A DNA stretch of 64,000 bases from Brachypterus glaber (GCA_958510825.1 OY294050.1:6487340-6551339), one strand, 5' to 3'; positions 34,306-46,445 are shown, numbered from the stretch's first letter. Translations and numbers: made by a program. The notes: generated from the sequence alone by a model not told the origin.

Positions 34306-34677
34306 ATTTTCATAACAGACACATTTTAACAGGAATTAATCACCAAGCTAGGTACAGCTTTTTTAATTTGAAAATCAAACCGCAAGCAAAAGAAACGATT
34401 CAATTGTTTTTTTAACGATTTGATTGGATAGCAATTTGTCATGGATAACTAGATAATAGGAGAGTAAAAAGAAATATTTCTTTCAATTTAAAATTAAGTA
34501 TATTTTAATAATTTATTATACCTAATTAGTAACAATCGAATAAAAAATATTGTATAATAGACGGACAAAAAGTTAAATTTCGATTTCGTAGGTTTATTAC
34601 CCTCGGCCGGCCCTCGGCTTCTAAAAACCTACCCAATCGAAAAATTTAACTTTTCGCCCTTATATTATAAAAACTAT
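34306..34677 (+). mobile_element. 370-bp repeat with CTCGGCCGGCCCTCGG hairpin, copy 1
   Basis: Starts ATTTTCATAACAGACACATT. The right half is a hairpin AAAAGTTAAATTTCGATT... / AATCGAAAAATTTAACTTTT around CCCTCGGCCGGCCCTCGGC. Copy 2 is at 41632-41994. Confidence 0.65.
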
Positions 34678-35360
34678 TGTGCGGGAGATTAAAATCAAAA
34701 TTAAACAAGGTTTCACTCCTTACGCAGAATTCGAGTCCCCAAGATTAATCTATTAAAAACTCATTTTTTATGTACATTTTTTTAGCTTTCCCTTATCTTA
34801 GCAGATAATGCTGAAAAAGCATTTTATTAGTAAATAAAAGTAAAAAATATCTAGAACGACCGACTTTCGTAAAACAATACAACGTTGTATTTGTCTGCTC
34901 GAAAAATTTAGACCACTATCACTCGAGAAGGCTTTGAGCTAAATTCTTAATGTAACATAAATGTTTTACTCAAACTGAAAATTTTGGGAGAGGGCCCACC
35001 ATGGGGTAAGGGCTAAAAGAGTGAAATGAGTAGGTAATAATATTTTTAAAATATTTTAAAGGAATAAATATTTGTCGGTGGACTTTTTTCTATTCGCAAA
35101 AAAATTAAAATTATTTTTTTTTTATGTCCCAGCCTTAGGCAGGCGAATTTTTTTGTAATTTATATTTCTAATTTTGCCCACCTTTTATCATTCAAATAAA
35201 GTATAGGTTTCCACTGTATTTTTGTACTAATGCCAGAAAAGGACTTGCTTTTTGGATCAAAATTTTGGTTGAAGTTACATTTCAAAAGGCAATCGATTTT
35301 TTTAGTTTTTACAGTTCAGTTCAGTTTTATCTGTTTTATCTTTATAAAGCTATACCTATA
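34678..35360. other. Intergenic, nothing recognised
   Basis: No frame or repeat of note. Confidence 0.35.
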
Positions 35361-35963
35361 TACCGGGTGTCCCAACTCTATTTATCGAGCGATTTTCTCG
35401 TAAACTAAAAGAGATAATCAAGTTCTGAGAAAACCATCTTAAATAAGACAACTTAAACTATCTTTTAAAGCTTATAAAATTCTCCATTAACTATATTTTT
35501 TTTAATTAAAAAAAAAATTGTTACAAATAGGGTTGAAAATGGGTATTTTTGCCAAAATTTCTCTAAAAAATCAGACAATTTTTTAAAAATTACTAAATTC
35601 ATGATAAAAAACAAAAATTATACTTTTAAACTAATTGACAAATTAAAATTTACAAAAAAAAAACTAAAAAATCGCAGTTTTTAGCAGGAAAAAAAAAATT
35701 AAAAACTTAAGAAAAATTTTAAAAAATAAAAAATATACAGTCCAGTAGAGAATTTTATTTGCTTTAAAATGTTGCATCACAGGACCCCCCTTTTCATTTA
35801 AAAAATCCCCCCCCCCCCCTCTGCCCACATTTTAAGAGCTGAAAGTATCAGTATGCTAAAAGATAGTTTAAGTTGTCTAATTTAAGATGGTTTTCGCAGA
35901 ACTTGATTATCTTTTTTAGTTTTCGAGAAAATCGCTTGGTAAATAGAGTTGGGACACCCGGTA
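35361..35963. mobile_element. Tc1/mariner-like element, ACCGGGTGTCCC, complete
   Basis: 603 bp with TIRs of about 105 bp starting TACCGGGTGTCCCAACTCTA at both ends, and TA duplications (35359-35360, 35964-35965). The interior has no transposase frame, so it is a long-TIR MITE. Fragments lie at 12716 and 39633. Confidence 0.8.
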
Positions 35964-36093
35964 TATAGCTATAAGTATAGCTTTATTGCATTTAAATCAT
36001 TACTTTTACTTTCCTGCATCTAAATTACATTACTTTATGTGAAAACCATAATAATTTTTAATAATCTAAAAAGTTTTTTGTCATTAAATTAAT

Positions 36094-36410
36094 AGTTATT
36101 TATGATACTAGTGGGTAAAGTAAGATATTGCCCATGAGAAAATTAACCTGCTTGGCTGACGCGTTAATTTTCGATAGGGCAATATCGGTTTACCCATGAG
36201 TGCCATACAAGGTTTTATCCAATAAATAGCTTAGAAATTCATATTTTTATTAAAAATTTTATCGACATTTACAAGAAAATAATTTGACAAGTGACAGTTG
36301 AGTGGGTAAAATAAATAATTATCCACTCAATAAAGTAAAAGCCACCCGGGGGTTATTATTGAGTTTATCTATTTAAAATAAAGCTGGTAATTGTCTCATT
36401 ATCTGTATAT
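36094..36410 (+). mobile_element. 320-bp GTGGGTAAAG family, copy 1
   Basis: Opens TATTTATGATACTAGTGGGT. A hairpin GATATTGCCCATGAG... / GGGCAATATCGG surrounds TTAACCTGCTTGGCTGACG. It closes GATAATTATCC-type, ACTCAATAAAGTAAAAGCCA and TCTGTAT. Further copies are at 39195 and 61141, and a diverged one is at about 48836. Confidence 0.7.
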
Positions 36411-36461
36411 CTGTATATAAATATATTTTTTAATACATTTATTGGTTATTGTAAAAAGGCT

Positions 36462-36612
36462 TCCCGGCTAGTTTTGAAATATTAGATTTCAAGGAAAGCT
36501 CAGTTAAAAGAGCACTCAAAGGTTTCAGGTTCAAATCTTAGTTGCGGTATAAACTTTTTTATTTAATAAAATAAATACTGTTATCTTAAATATTGTGCCT
36601 GAAATGCAAATA
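36462..36612 (+). mobile_element. tRNA-derived SINE, copy 2
   Basis: Head with degenerate box A (AAGCTCAGTTAA) and box B GGTTCAAATCT (36528-36538). The body AAACTTTTTTATTTAAT and CTGAAATGCAAATAACC is shared with 18938-19070 on the other strand. Confidence 0.6.
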
Positions 36613-36634
36613 ACCCTATTAATAGTAACACAGG

Positions 36635-36866
36635 AGCCGTGCAAAAATTAAGTCATTTTTTTTTTTTTTAATTTAAACCCTCCCCTCTTAAGATTACGTA
36701 AGATTTTCTTGTAAAGTCCAGTTTGTATTTTATTAAATAAAAATATTTATTAAACAATTCAAAAAATATATTAAAACTTGAAATTAAGATTTTCTTAATT
36801 TAAGGATTTTCCAAGACCCCCCCCCCTAAAAATCTTAAAATCTTACGTAATTTGAGCACGACCCCA
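36635..36866. mobile_element. GTCGTGC...ATTACGTAAG TIR element
   Basis: The right end, reversed, is GGGGTCGTGCTCAAATTACG followed by a long G-run. The left is a diverged GGAGCCGTGCAAAAATTAAG with AGATTACGTAAGATTTTCTT. It shares layout with the GGGAACGTTC and GGGCTCGTCC elements. Confidence 0.55.
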
Positions 36867-37318
36867 TATAAATGTTTTTTTCATGTAAAAAAAATAAAAA
36901 TATATATTTTTTCTTCTTCCAAAAAGCTTTTCTAAATACTATGTATTTAAAAAATTAACCCTGCATGAATGCATAACAAAAAAACAATGACTATATAGGG
37001 CGCAAGTACCACATTTTGTTTTTATTTTCACAATAAAGTCCTTAAAAAAGATTTCTAAGAAACGTCTATAATTTATTTAAATATTATGTATGTCGGCACT
37101 AACACACATAAATTTAAAAACTTAATTATCGTGTAATTTAAGAGGTAATTATACTTTTCTGAAGATTGAATAATTTTTAAATACAAAAAAAAATTGAAGG
37201 TTACAAAATTTTATGCGCAAAAAATTTTACTCCTTTTTTATTAATTTTAACTTTTTTTTTTGTTATTTGATCATAAAAAAAATATAAAAATATTTTTGAG
37301 AAGAAAAAATCTAAATAA

Positions 37319-37327
<9 letters not shown>
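36867..37327. other. AT-rich intergenic, nothing recognised
   Basis: No feature beyond low complexity. Confidence 0.4.

Positions 37328-37386
<59 letters not shown>
37328..37386. repeat. (TA)n microsatellite
   Basis: About 29 uninterrupted AT dinucleotides. The frame reading through it as repeated Tyr-Ile is not a protein. Confidence 0.95.
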
Positions 37387-37389
<3 letters not shown>

Positions 37390-37714
37390 CGACATAAAAA
37401 TCAAATAAAATATATTAAATTAGCCAGTTTTAATGTTAACATAATAATATTAATAATTAATATCACATGTCATTTTTTTATGATATAAATAAACTCTTCG
37501 TTTTGATGGAAAAGAATAGTATATCGATGGTTAGTTTCTAATAAGTCTCTCAACTAGGCTTTTACAAGAATAGAGGAATCAAGAATCCTCATCTCCAAGA
37601 AAAAAAAATCAAGAGTGTAATTTAGTGTAATTTGGTCCAGATTCTTGATCAAGAAGTATCTTAATATTCAAGACAATATCAACACATTTCTTGTCTCAAA
37701 AATCAAGATTTTGT

Positions 37715-38830
37715 GCTGTCAAAATTTTGGTGTTATTTACTGACTGTTATTTTACTGAATACTGTAACATACTTTAAACTAGATCAGTAATACAACTTAA
37801 CAACAACTCAAAGTATACCATACTATAAGTCTGATATGCTTTAGCAAATGTTACAGTAATAATTACTATAACATGCTAGTAGTAATAAACACATGTTCGT
37901 GGGGATTCAAATGTACCAGCATGGTCTCTATGTTAGTATGACAACATTTTGTATAGAATACACACATTCCAGTATTTAATATCATAAGTAAAGTATTAAA
38001 TACCAATGGTGGCGATGAAAATAACAAATACAGGGTGATCCATAACTAGCATGCCAAAATTTAAGAGGTGATTCTAGATCCAAAAATATAAAAAAAGTTC
38101 CTATAAAGGTTGGTCCGGAAATGAGCCCTAAGGGATCTAGGGCCCTTTAAAATTGTAATAAAAATAAGGTTTTTAATTAATAACTCGGGTACCGTTTAAG
38201 CTAGAGCGGCGAGCTTTTGCATGTATACTAGTATTAATAAGGGCAATAAGTTTATGTTAATTTATTTTTTTAATTTATCCAGAGGCGTGCCCAGACGGAC
38301 AAAATATATGAGGCCTAAAACATTTTTGCCCCAAACTTTTCTATGTGTATGTTTTTTGGATTTGTTGTAAAAAATATAGATTTCTAGAGTAAAAATACAT
38401 ATAAAATATCATATAGTGTAACACTGTAGGAGCAACCGTTATCAAAAAAAAAAATGCAATTAAGAGGAAGTAACATTTTGTGCCACCAAAAACGTTACTT
38501 TTTAAAAGGCTATTACTCCTTTAATATTAAATTTAGGTGTTTTGGTGTATAAAACTTTTTTGCTCAGTTTTAAATGAAGAATCACCCTGCAGCATTAAAA
38601 TTTTATTGGTGATTTTTTTTGTTCCCCATTCAATACGTTATCTTCGAAGGGCCGTAGCTCCCTTAGGGCTCATTTCCGGACCACCCTTTATAGAAACTTT
38701 TTTTCATATTTTTGGATGTAGAATCACCTCTTAAATTTCGGTACGCGAGTTCTGGAACAGGATGTATGTATTTACAAATAAAATTAAGTATTAAAATTAC
38801 AATGACATTTTCTGAGTGTAAGACTTTTTC
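37715..38830 (-). mobile_element. TGTTACAGTATT family element, split by an insertion
   Basis: Reverse-orientation copy of the 13556 family: ACTGAATACTGTAACATACT (37751 onward) to AATGACATTTTCTGAGTGTA. It is interrupted at 38031-38764. Joining 38030 to 38767 restores the AACAAATA/TGTATTTAC context found in the other copies. Confidence 0.75.
38031..38764. mobile_element. CAGGGTGATCC long-TIR element, complete
   Basis: 734 bp, TA target duplication (38029-38030, 38765-38766). The ends CAGGGTGATCCATAACTAGC and, reversed, CATCCTGTTCCAGAACTCGC continue as inverted repeats through AAATTTAAGAGGTGATTCTA and TTCCTATAAA. No transposase. Related parts are at 25968, 43163, 46256 and 52880. Confidence 0.8.
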
Positions 38831-39194
38831 AAAGAGATGAGGCGAAAAAAATTAATTTGGTAAAGATACGAAGATTATTCCGTGACTTATGAAGAAATTT
38901 CATGGCTTTTACGTATTTTGATTATTATTTATAATTTATAGTTTATAAAGGTTGTGTAAATAAGATTTTTTTCAAAAGAAATGCTAAAATAAATCAAAAC
39001 TCCAAGTAAACACCTGTTGCCAATATTTTACGAATAAAATTACTAATTTTAATCGAGTCGTAAAGACAAGTAATGCTTCGCATTCTACAATATACTCTTA
39101 AAAGTGGATATTATATTGCGTTCTTCCTTAAAAACAAAAAAAAATCTCTTTCCAAAAGGTGTTTTTTTTTACTGCACTACATAGGAGGCATTAA
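38831..39194. other. Intergenic, one solo TIR
   Basis: ATGCTTCGCATTCTACAATA at 39073 matches the end of the 5660-5861 element. Nothing else seen. Confidence 0.4.
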
Positions 39195-39512
39195 TAGTTA
39201 TTTATGGTACTAGTGGGTAAAGTAAGATATTGCCCATGAGAAAATTAACCTGCGAGCAAGTTAATTTTCGAGAGGGCAATATCGGTTTACCCATGAGTGC
39301 CATACAAGGTTTTATCCAATAAATAGCTTAGGAATTCATATTTTTATTAAAAATTTTAATGACATTTACAAGAAAATAATTTACAAGTGACAGTTGATGG
39401 GTAAAATAAATAATTATCCACTCGATAACGTAAAAGTCACGCGGGAGTTATAATTTAGTTTATTATTATTTAAAATAAAGCTGGTAATTGTCTTATTATC
39501 TGTATGTATTGG
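39195..39512 (+). mobile_element. 320-bp GTGGGTAAAG family, copy 2
   Basis: Same ends as 36094. The central hairpin is shortened (AACCTGCGAGCAAGTTAA). Confidence 0.7.
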
Positions 39513-39534
39513 ATAAAATTGTTTTCTTATATTC

Positions 39535-39600
39535 GGAGAGCTGGTGACCATTTTCACTTCATTAATTTCTCCCGGCTGTATTTTGTATATATCTTAAAGT
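39535..39600 (+). repeat. Short dispersed repeat, copy 3
   Basis: GAGAGCTGGTGACCATTTTC, then ATTTCTCCCGGCTGTATTTT. As at 3228 and 25368. Confidence 0.5.
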
Positions 39601-39632
39601 ACATTTAAATTAGCTTATAGTGAAACCTATAC

Positions 39633-40140
39633 CAGGTGCCCCAACTCTATTTACCTAATAATTTTCTCGAAAACTTAAAAAGATAATCAAATTCTGCGAA
39701 AACCACCTTAAATAAGACAACTCAAACTATCTTTTAGCATATATTTGATACTTTCTACTCTTAAAATGTGGGTAGGGGCATAGGGGAACTTTTTTTAAAT
39801 GGAAAAGGAAGTCGTGTGATACATCATTTTAAAGCTTATTAAATTCTCCATTTAACTATATATTTTTAAAAAAATTTAACCATTTTTTTTTTTTAATAGG
39901 GTATTTTTGTGAAAATTACTCTAAAAAAATCAAACAAATTTTTAAAAGTTACTAATTTCATGATGAAAAAACGTAAATTATACTTTTACCCTAATTTTAA
40001 TTGACATAAATAAAAATTTACAAAAAATAACTTAAAAAATCCCATTTTTTAGCACAAAAAATTAAAGAGTCAAAACCTTAAAAAAATAGTTTAAAAAATT
40101 AAAAAATATGCAGTCCAATAGAGAATTTTATTTGTTTTAA
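39633..40140. mobile_element. ACCGGGTGTCCC element, right end missing
   Basis: Left end TACCAGGTGCCCCAACTCTA and about 480 bp of interior homologous to 35361-35963. The right TIR is lost. Confidence 0.65.
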
Positions 40141-41631
40141 AATAAGGCGTAGCCTAGGCCAAATTAGCATCTCGAGAGTTGGAAATGGCATTTTCTTATG
40201 TCTTAAGAACAGAATTTTATTCACAAGAATAAATAAATAACACATTACCTCGTAAAATTCGCCATTTTAAATGATCTAAAGAAATTTTCCAGATTTCTAA
40301 CGTCACTGTAAATTTCAACTAAATAATAATTTAAATAAGTGGCTCGTTGTTATTTACTATTATTAGTCTCGGTATGAACCATATAATATATAAATAAATA
40401 TTATTTCTTATTGTTTTTCGTAGAAATAAACAAAAAAGTTATGTTATTTTATTCGCAAACCACAGCTGTTTACAGACAAGGCGAAAGTTTCGCCATCTAT
40501 GAGGTTTAACCAAAAGCCGAAAAACAGGTTAGATATGAATTCATATCTAACCTAGGTTAAAAAAGAAAAGCTTTTTTAACTTTTAAAGAAACAGACAAAA
40601 ATTATAGATTTGCAACTTTTTATAATGCATATAAAGAACGTTTTCTTGTGTGCTTGTGAATTCCATCCCCCCGAATCCCCCTCCCACCTTCCTCGCCACA
40701 CCCAAAATTTCATAACAGATGCAAATCAGCATCAGTGAGCAGAGACTCACTCCCCCAATTATCCATTCAAACTAATTCAAATTTTAGATAAATGAGCCAT
40801 AGGCACGGAGCCTGTCTCTTAAAGACCAAACAAATTACAGTAAGTAGTGCTTGTGAATAAAATTTATTTTAGTAAAAATCCTTGCATTTCGTCCAAGAAA
40901 ACCATCAGTTCTTATGGTATAAATGCTAAATTCACTTGCCGATTGGTTTTTCCCACAAGGAGCATTTCTCTTACATGAAAGCATCATTATTTTTGTAACT
41001 TAGTTTGATACTTTACATAAACTTATATTACTTTGATCAAAAATAAAATAAGAAACCCGTTAGATACAAAGAAATGTTCATATTATACTTTAAATTTGCC
41101 ATTAAAATCATTTCCTTGGGTGGGTTCAAAGAATATTTTTTTTAATGTTGTCTACAGCCTAAACTACTGGGCCGATTTTAAGGATCGAGGCGTCAAAAGA
41201 TTCGAATTTATCGCGTGTGACATAAGCTATATTAAATTCCATGTTTCTATCATATTGATAGTCATCATCAGAAATAAATAAATTAAAAATTACATTTAAT
41301 TAGCCTATGCTTCGGTTTTTTAATATAAAATTCCATATTTCGATAATATTGATCGTTATCATCAGGAATTTAACGAAAAGTCAGAGAAATAAGGATATCG
41401 TTTTAAATGTGAGTTTTGGGCTAAATGAGAAAAACATGCTTTTGTTTAAAAAAGTGCAAAATAATGAAAAGAAATAATAAAAACTGTATGCCAAGTTTAT
41501 TTGTTAATAAAGAACAAAATTAAAAAAAAAAAACAAAAATAAAAACTCGACAGGAATTATTTGTTATCATAAACCCGACAACAATGCATTATTTTTGCGC
41601 TAAATGTGACCCTTTATCGTACTGAAAAAAC
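40141..41631. other. Intergenic with a 26-bp perfect palindrome
   Basis: A perfect palindrome around an EcoRI-type centre lies at 40527-40552 (GGTTAGATATGAA and its complement). Diverged repeats noted at 29684 and 31841 have partners here. The 82-codon frame at 41033 has no recognised domain. Confidence 0.4.
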
Positions 41632-41994
41632 TAATTTTCATAACAGACACATTTTAACAGAAATTAATCACCAAGCTATAGCTTTTTTAATTTGAAAATG
41701 AAACCGCACGCAAAAGAATCGATTCAATTATTTTTTAGCCATTTGATTGGATAGCAATTTGTCATGGATAACTAGTAATAAAACAGGAAAAATTAATATT
41801 TTTTGCAATTTAAGTAAGTATATTTTAATAATTTGTTATAATTAGTAACAATGGAATAAAAAATATTCTATAATACACGGGCAAAAAGTTAAACTTTGAT
41901 TTCGTTGGTTTATTACCCTCGGGCCGGCCCTATCGGCCGGCCCTCGGCTTCTAAATACCTACTCAATCGCCCTTGTATTATAAATAACTATTTT
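41632..41994 (+). mobile_element. 370-bp repeat with GGCCGGCCC hairpin, copy 2
   Basis: Homologous to 34306-34677. The hairpin centre is duplicated here (GGGCCGGCCCTATCGGCCGG). Confidence 0.65.
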
Positions 41995-42853
41995 GCACGA
42001 CCAAGACTAAAACCTAATTTTACTCTTTCATTTTCGGGACTAAACTTGCCGTTTTTCTCCCTAGGGAATAAAAATCACGGCAACCTTGATAATATTAAAA
42101 TATTATATTTACTATGTGCTTTGCCGGATTCAAAAATTAGGTTTGGTGTTTTGTAATAAATTAGCGATTCAAACCAATTTATTTGATTTTAACAAAGAAA
42201 ACCTTTAAAAATAACATTGTTATAACAACATAACATAACTTAAAATTTATCATTTTCGTCCATTTTTTTTACGTTTGTGTCAACCATATTAAAAAACAAT
42301 TGAAATCGCGATAGCCATGAAACTGACTTTTCGCAATTTTCAGGCATCTTGATTAAATTACGAAAATAAAACAACCGATTTTAGACGAGTGGTTTCTAAT
42401 TTTAATTTTATCTACCTACCTAAATTATGTTTGGTCCTGCAAAAAATAGTGTATATACCTCAGGACTAAACTTGGCTGTTTTAGTCCCTTGCATTTCTGT
42501 TTCCCTCGCCCGCTACACTAATGCAGCGGGACTAAAACAACCAGTTTAGTCACTTGGTATATAAATAACTATTTTTATCTAGGATTATTTTAGGCGATTT
42601 TGGATATCTAAAAACACCCAATATTCCAGAAATTTAGCTAGATGTGAAGAGTATAAAATTACTAATTTAATACATTTGAATTGTTAATTGATAGTATTAT
42701 TGTATAGAATTTTTCTATATTTGCATCTAAATTACTTTATTATATTGTTAATATGAGTTATTTATAACTCGAAATTTGCATATATAGGAAAAAATTGTTG
42801 ACTCATAACCATTATTTTAGATCGCAATTTAGACTTTGGACTTTTCATAAATA
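41995..42853. other. Intergenic with one hairpin
   Basis: AGGACTAAACTTGGCTGTTT and AAAACAACCAGTTTAGTC (about 42463-42558) pair around CCCTCGCCCGCTACACT. Otherwise nothing recognised. Confidence 0.4.
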
Positions 42854-43041
42854 GGTACGCAAAAAGAAGTTTTTTTTTTGAAATTTTTACTTTTTTTCAT
42901 TCATTTTTCAAAACTTTCCCAGGTTTTAGTTGTTATAAAAGGAGAAGGTATGCAAAAAGAAGATTTTTTTTTTAATTTTTCTTTTTTTTTCTTTTATTTT
43001 TCAAACCTATCCCAGGTTTTATTTGTTATAAAAGGAGAAGG
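42854..43041 (+). repeat. About 92-bp tandem repeat, two units
   Basis: Units begin GGTACGCAAAAAGAAG and GGTATGCAAAAAGAAG and end TTGTTATAAAAGGAGAA. A third GGTA start follows. Confidence 0.65.
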
Positions 43042-43162
43042 TAAATTGTTGTAGTATTCCATTTTACTGTAAATTTTCCACACAGATAAAAATAATATCT
43101 TATTTCAAATGATTCATTTGAAATTAATAACATTTAAGTCAAGTGAATGTTAATTTTATACA

Positions 43163-43660
43163 CAGGGTGTATTTGAAATAGGATCCGAAATTTTTAGGGG
43201 TGATTCTATATCAGAAAATATAACAAATAGTTCCTATAAACATATTTTCAAAAAGGCCTCGTAAGGGAGCTAAGCCCCTTCGAAAGTGGATTTTAATTTT
43301 AATAACTCAGAAACCCTTTGAGATATAGCAACGAGGTTTTGCAGGTAAACTAACCTTAATAAGGCCCATCTTCGAATATTATTTACATTTACTTATTTTC
43401 ACCAGATACGTGCAAAACGGGGGGCGGGGGGCCTATCAGTTTTTTGCTCCAAATCTTTTTCTGTGTAACTTTATGTAATTTTATTATTGGAACATGATTC
43501 CTCAGGTCAAAATACATTAAAAGGTACTCTTCTTGTAGTACTGTAGGATTAACTGTTTTCGAGAAAAAAATAATTTTAAGGTGCAATTTTTGGTTTCGTT
43601 TGGACTAAAAATTAAATACTAAAATGTTGAAAACCAAAATTTTAATTATGCCGGGCAAAT
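43163..43660 (+). mobile_element. CAGGGTG family, left part
   Basis: Starts ACACAGGGTGTATTTGAAAT and shares AACTCAGAAACCCTTTGAGA, GGGGGGCCTATCAGTTTTTT and ACTGTAGGATTAACTGTTTT with 52880-53418. Confidence 0.6.
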
Positions 43661-43795
43661 GTAAATCAAAAACTAATAAAAAACGTCATTTTCAGGTACT
43701 TCCAAAAATGAATCTATGGTCTCATAAAAATACACCATTTTTAGAGAGTCATATTTTTATATACTCGAAAATAATCGAACAAGGTGATATTTTGA

Positions 43796-43948
43796 CCTGA
43801 ATTTTGGATTCAGCGCCTCAAAATACATAGGAATACAATGGTTTCCAAACGAAAATGTGTGGCCACAACAAAAAACCTCGAGAACTTTTTCGGAGATCAT
43901 TGTACTTTTATGTATTTTAAGGCGCTGAACAAGAAATTTGAGGTCAAA
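43796..43948. repeat. Foldback, about 50-bp arms
   Basis: GACCTGAATTTTGGATTCAG with GCCTCAAAATACAT is mirrored as ATGTATTTTAAGGCGCTGAA and AATTTGAGGTC. A third, direct partial unit follows at about 44055-44090. Confidence 0.6.
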
Positions 43949-44229
43949 ATAGGACCTCATCCGGTAAACTTTGGAAATAACCCCAATTTATTTTCATACT
44001 CGAAAATAAAGTTTTTTGAGGTTATCTCCAAAACTAATCGGATTAGGTGCTATTTGACCTCAAATTCAGATTCACACCTCAAAATAAGTTGTGTGTAATA
44101 TTTTTTCAATATAAAATTTTTTTATTAACCAACATCTTTTTCTTTAAGTTAATTTTTAATGGAAAATTACATTACATGTTTTTTTAACCTCGTACTATTC
44201 TAATTAATTGAGCATCCTCTAAGTCCAGG

Positions 44230-44435
44230 ACTTGTGTGGGCTAGTAGTAGAGGGAACCACCGGCTTATACTGACTTTCGAACTAGTTTATAGGAAATGTC
44301 CGTTTTACTTATGGCATTCGCCAAATTTCAATTATTAATTAACTGAAAAAGGCAAATCGGCGCCAGTGAGAATCGAACTCACGCTAGTTGGCTTGCTATG
44401 TACACGCGGTAGCCCACTAGACTGTGCCTCCCACA
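44230..44435 (-). mobile_element. tRNA-like sequence, probable SINE head
   Basis: Minus strand from 44432: GGGAGGCACAGTCTAGTGGG resembles a 5' half with box A, and GAGTTCGATTCTC (44369-44381) is a good box B, then TGGCGCC. The acceptor ends do not pair well, and about 120 bp of unique sequence with no terminator follows. I favour a SINE or tRNA pseudogene over a working tRNA. Confidence 0.45.
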
Positions 44436-44566
44436 TAAACTAAAATAAATAAACTAAACCAATGGCGAATAAATAATAAAATTTCCAGCGTGTAAACTGT
44501 GGTACATCGAATTTAATAAGCCCGTGTGCAGCTTATCGTAAAGTAAACAGAGCCATAATGATCATT

Positions 44567-44611
44567 GGGCATAAAGAGGCATAAAAAGGCATAAAAAAGG
44601 CATAAAAGGGC
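44567..44611 (+). repeat. AGGCATAAA short tandem array
   Basis: Four to five units of GGCATAAA with variable A-runs. Confidence 0.8.
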
Positions 44612-46087
44612 GTACAAATTGGTGAATTCCCATGAGAAGAAGCCAGCCAGATTTCCATAGATAGTAATCGGAGATATTGTAGTGCGTCAGGTTTTTCAGA
44701 TTACGTGTCGGATAAAAAATAGTGGCCATATGTATTTGAGAAACGGTAAAAGATTTTTTTTTTCGAGAAAGAAACAGGTGTTAAAGGGTTGTGCCTGAAT
44801 ACATACAAGATATATCTTTCTTCAGGATTTCATTTTACAAAATAATGCACCTGTTATTGAAACATCTTCATCGAGTTATCAGTCTCAAGACTGGTTTGAG
44901 GCAGCTATCAAAAACTTGAGGTTGTGACGTTTTGTCATGAATAGGATTGGAGACATTAATTAAAACCTAGGAAAATAGCAAAGCCGCAAACTCGTTTTTA
45001 CTTTTTGTTCTAGTTATAAATGTGTCCAAAATATATTTTTTCTATTTTGCGACTCTTATAAGCTCATAATCACAAGCATTTTGCGTGTTCTTATAGGTCC
45101 ATAAGAGGTCTGTCTTTTTGTTCTTTTGGGTTGGCAACAGACCTGGCCTATCGCTTGACGTTTTCTATGCAAATGTCAATGTCGCTTTAAATTTGAATTT
45201 TCTACAAAATTTTGTGTTTAGGTTATTTTTACCATGTTAAAATTGTGGCTTGGTTAATTGCAGTAAAAAAGAGAAGAGATGACTATAAAATATATCAAAA
45301 TATAATTTCTTCTTAGAATTTTAAACATGGTATAAACTGTAATGCCAATCCCTAAATCAGTCATCAATTTAAATGTAAGTTTTTTAAATTTTTAAGCAAA
45401 ATAGAAAAAATTGTATAAAGCACTCGTTTCATAACACGTTTTTAGCGCACTATCATTTTTCGCAAAAAAAAAACTATAAAAAATTAAAAACTATCTTAAA
45501 ATAGTTTGGGACCTCGTTATTTAAACGATTATTTTCGTAACAAAAATTTCTAACGATTTCTTATTCAACCAGTTTGAAGTATGTTGCATTGTATGTATAT
45601 GAAGAAATATAAATAAATAATTTCCAATAATTAGTTTTGTATTCTTGACGATTACAAACAAAAATTTGTTTATTTAACTTTTCAAAAAGCTCGCAAGTCA
45701 TTCTAAATAACTGTACCTATAACTTTTAATGAGAGAATATTTTTATAATATACATTATTTTCTCATACGTGGAGAATTGATTAATTTAAATTCTGTATAA
45801 TGTTATTAAGCATCTTAAGTATATCTATACACGCAGAAAAATAATGAAATGATGACTAAAAACAAGCCGAAAGATATAAGCTATAAGCTTTAAGCTTCGC
45901 ATTCTGCAGTGCAAGCAATGTTTTTCCTGGTTAAGTTTTAAGCATAAAGAAGAAAAGAGGACTAATAGTCCAGCCTGCGCAAGATTATTTTGTGACAGAA
46001 CGGGGCAAAGAAATGACGTAACGCGATTTATCTGTCCTTGCGCGGTACGCATCTCTGTCAGCTGTGAAATACTGTCGGTCGTAAAAC
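44612..46087. other. Intergenic, nothing recognised
   Basis: CTTCGCATTCTGCAGTGC near 45896 is a solo end of the 5660 family. The 117-codon minus-strand frame at 45825 has no domain and partly overlaps the next hairpin. Confidence 0.35.
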
Positions 46088-46199
46088 AATTAATCACCCC
46101 AGTATTGATTTGTCGTATCTCCAAAAATCCCCCAGTAAATATCTCAAATTGTCCGAAAATAGAGATATGACAAACCAATACTGGGGTGACGAATTATTA
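46088..46199. repeat. Hairpin, about 30-bp arms
   Basis: CACCCCAGTATTGATTTGTC and GACAAACCAATACTGGGGTG pair, with GTATCTCC / GAGATAT inside. Confidence 0.65.
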
Positions 46200-46255
46200 G
46201 TAGTTTGTTTATACTGTCATGACCTGTATTGTTGCTTTATCGATCAATCGCTGAT

Positions 46256-46308
46256 GTAGAATCACCTCTTAAATTTTGGCATGGCAGTTACTGATCACCC
46301 TGTATTTG
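46256..46308. mobile_element. CAGGGTGATC element, right end only
   Basis: TGTAGAATCACCTCTTAAAT, then CTGATCACCCTGTA, matches the right TIR of 38031-38764. Confidence 0.6.
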
Positions 46309-46311
46309 CAA

Positions 46312-46445
46312 TCGAAGAAAAAGTATAGTCTGTAATACGTATGGAGTAGCCAATCCGCGCTCGCGGGTCCGTCATCCTCGCCTCGCAGCTCACTCGCTCG
46401 CTAGCGCGGAATATGGTCTATTCCGTATCAAGTGTTAGAATGAGC
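46312..46445. repeat. CGCGCTCGCGGG hairpin, copy 1
   Basis: AATCGAAGAAAAAGTATAGT leads into arms AGCCAATCCGCGCTCGCGGG / CTAGCGCGGAATATGGTCTA with centre CTCGCCTCGCAGCTCAC. Homologous to 46966-47108. Confidence 0.6.

Noticed and set aside
36462..36612. Possible functional tRNA gene
   Set aside because: Box A is degenerate, the acceptor does not pair, and the 3' body is shared with another copy, so it is a SINE.
37201..37404. Frame with a long Tyr-Ile run (also at 61512)
   Set aside because: Translation of a (TA)n microsatellite.
45825..46178. 117-codon minus-strand frame
   Set aside because: No domain or splice sites, and it overlaps the inverted repeat at 46088-46199.
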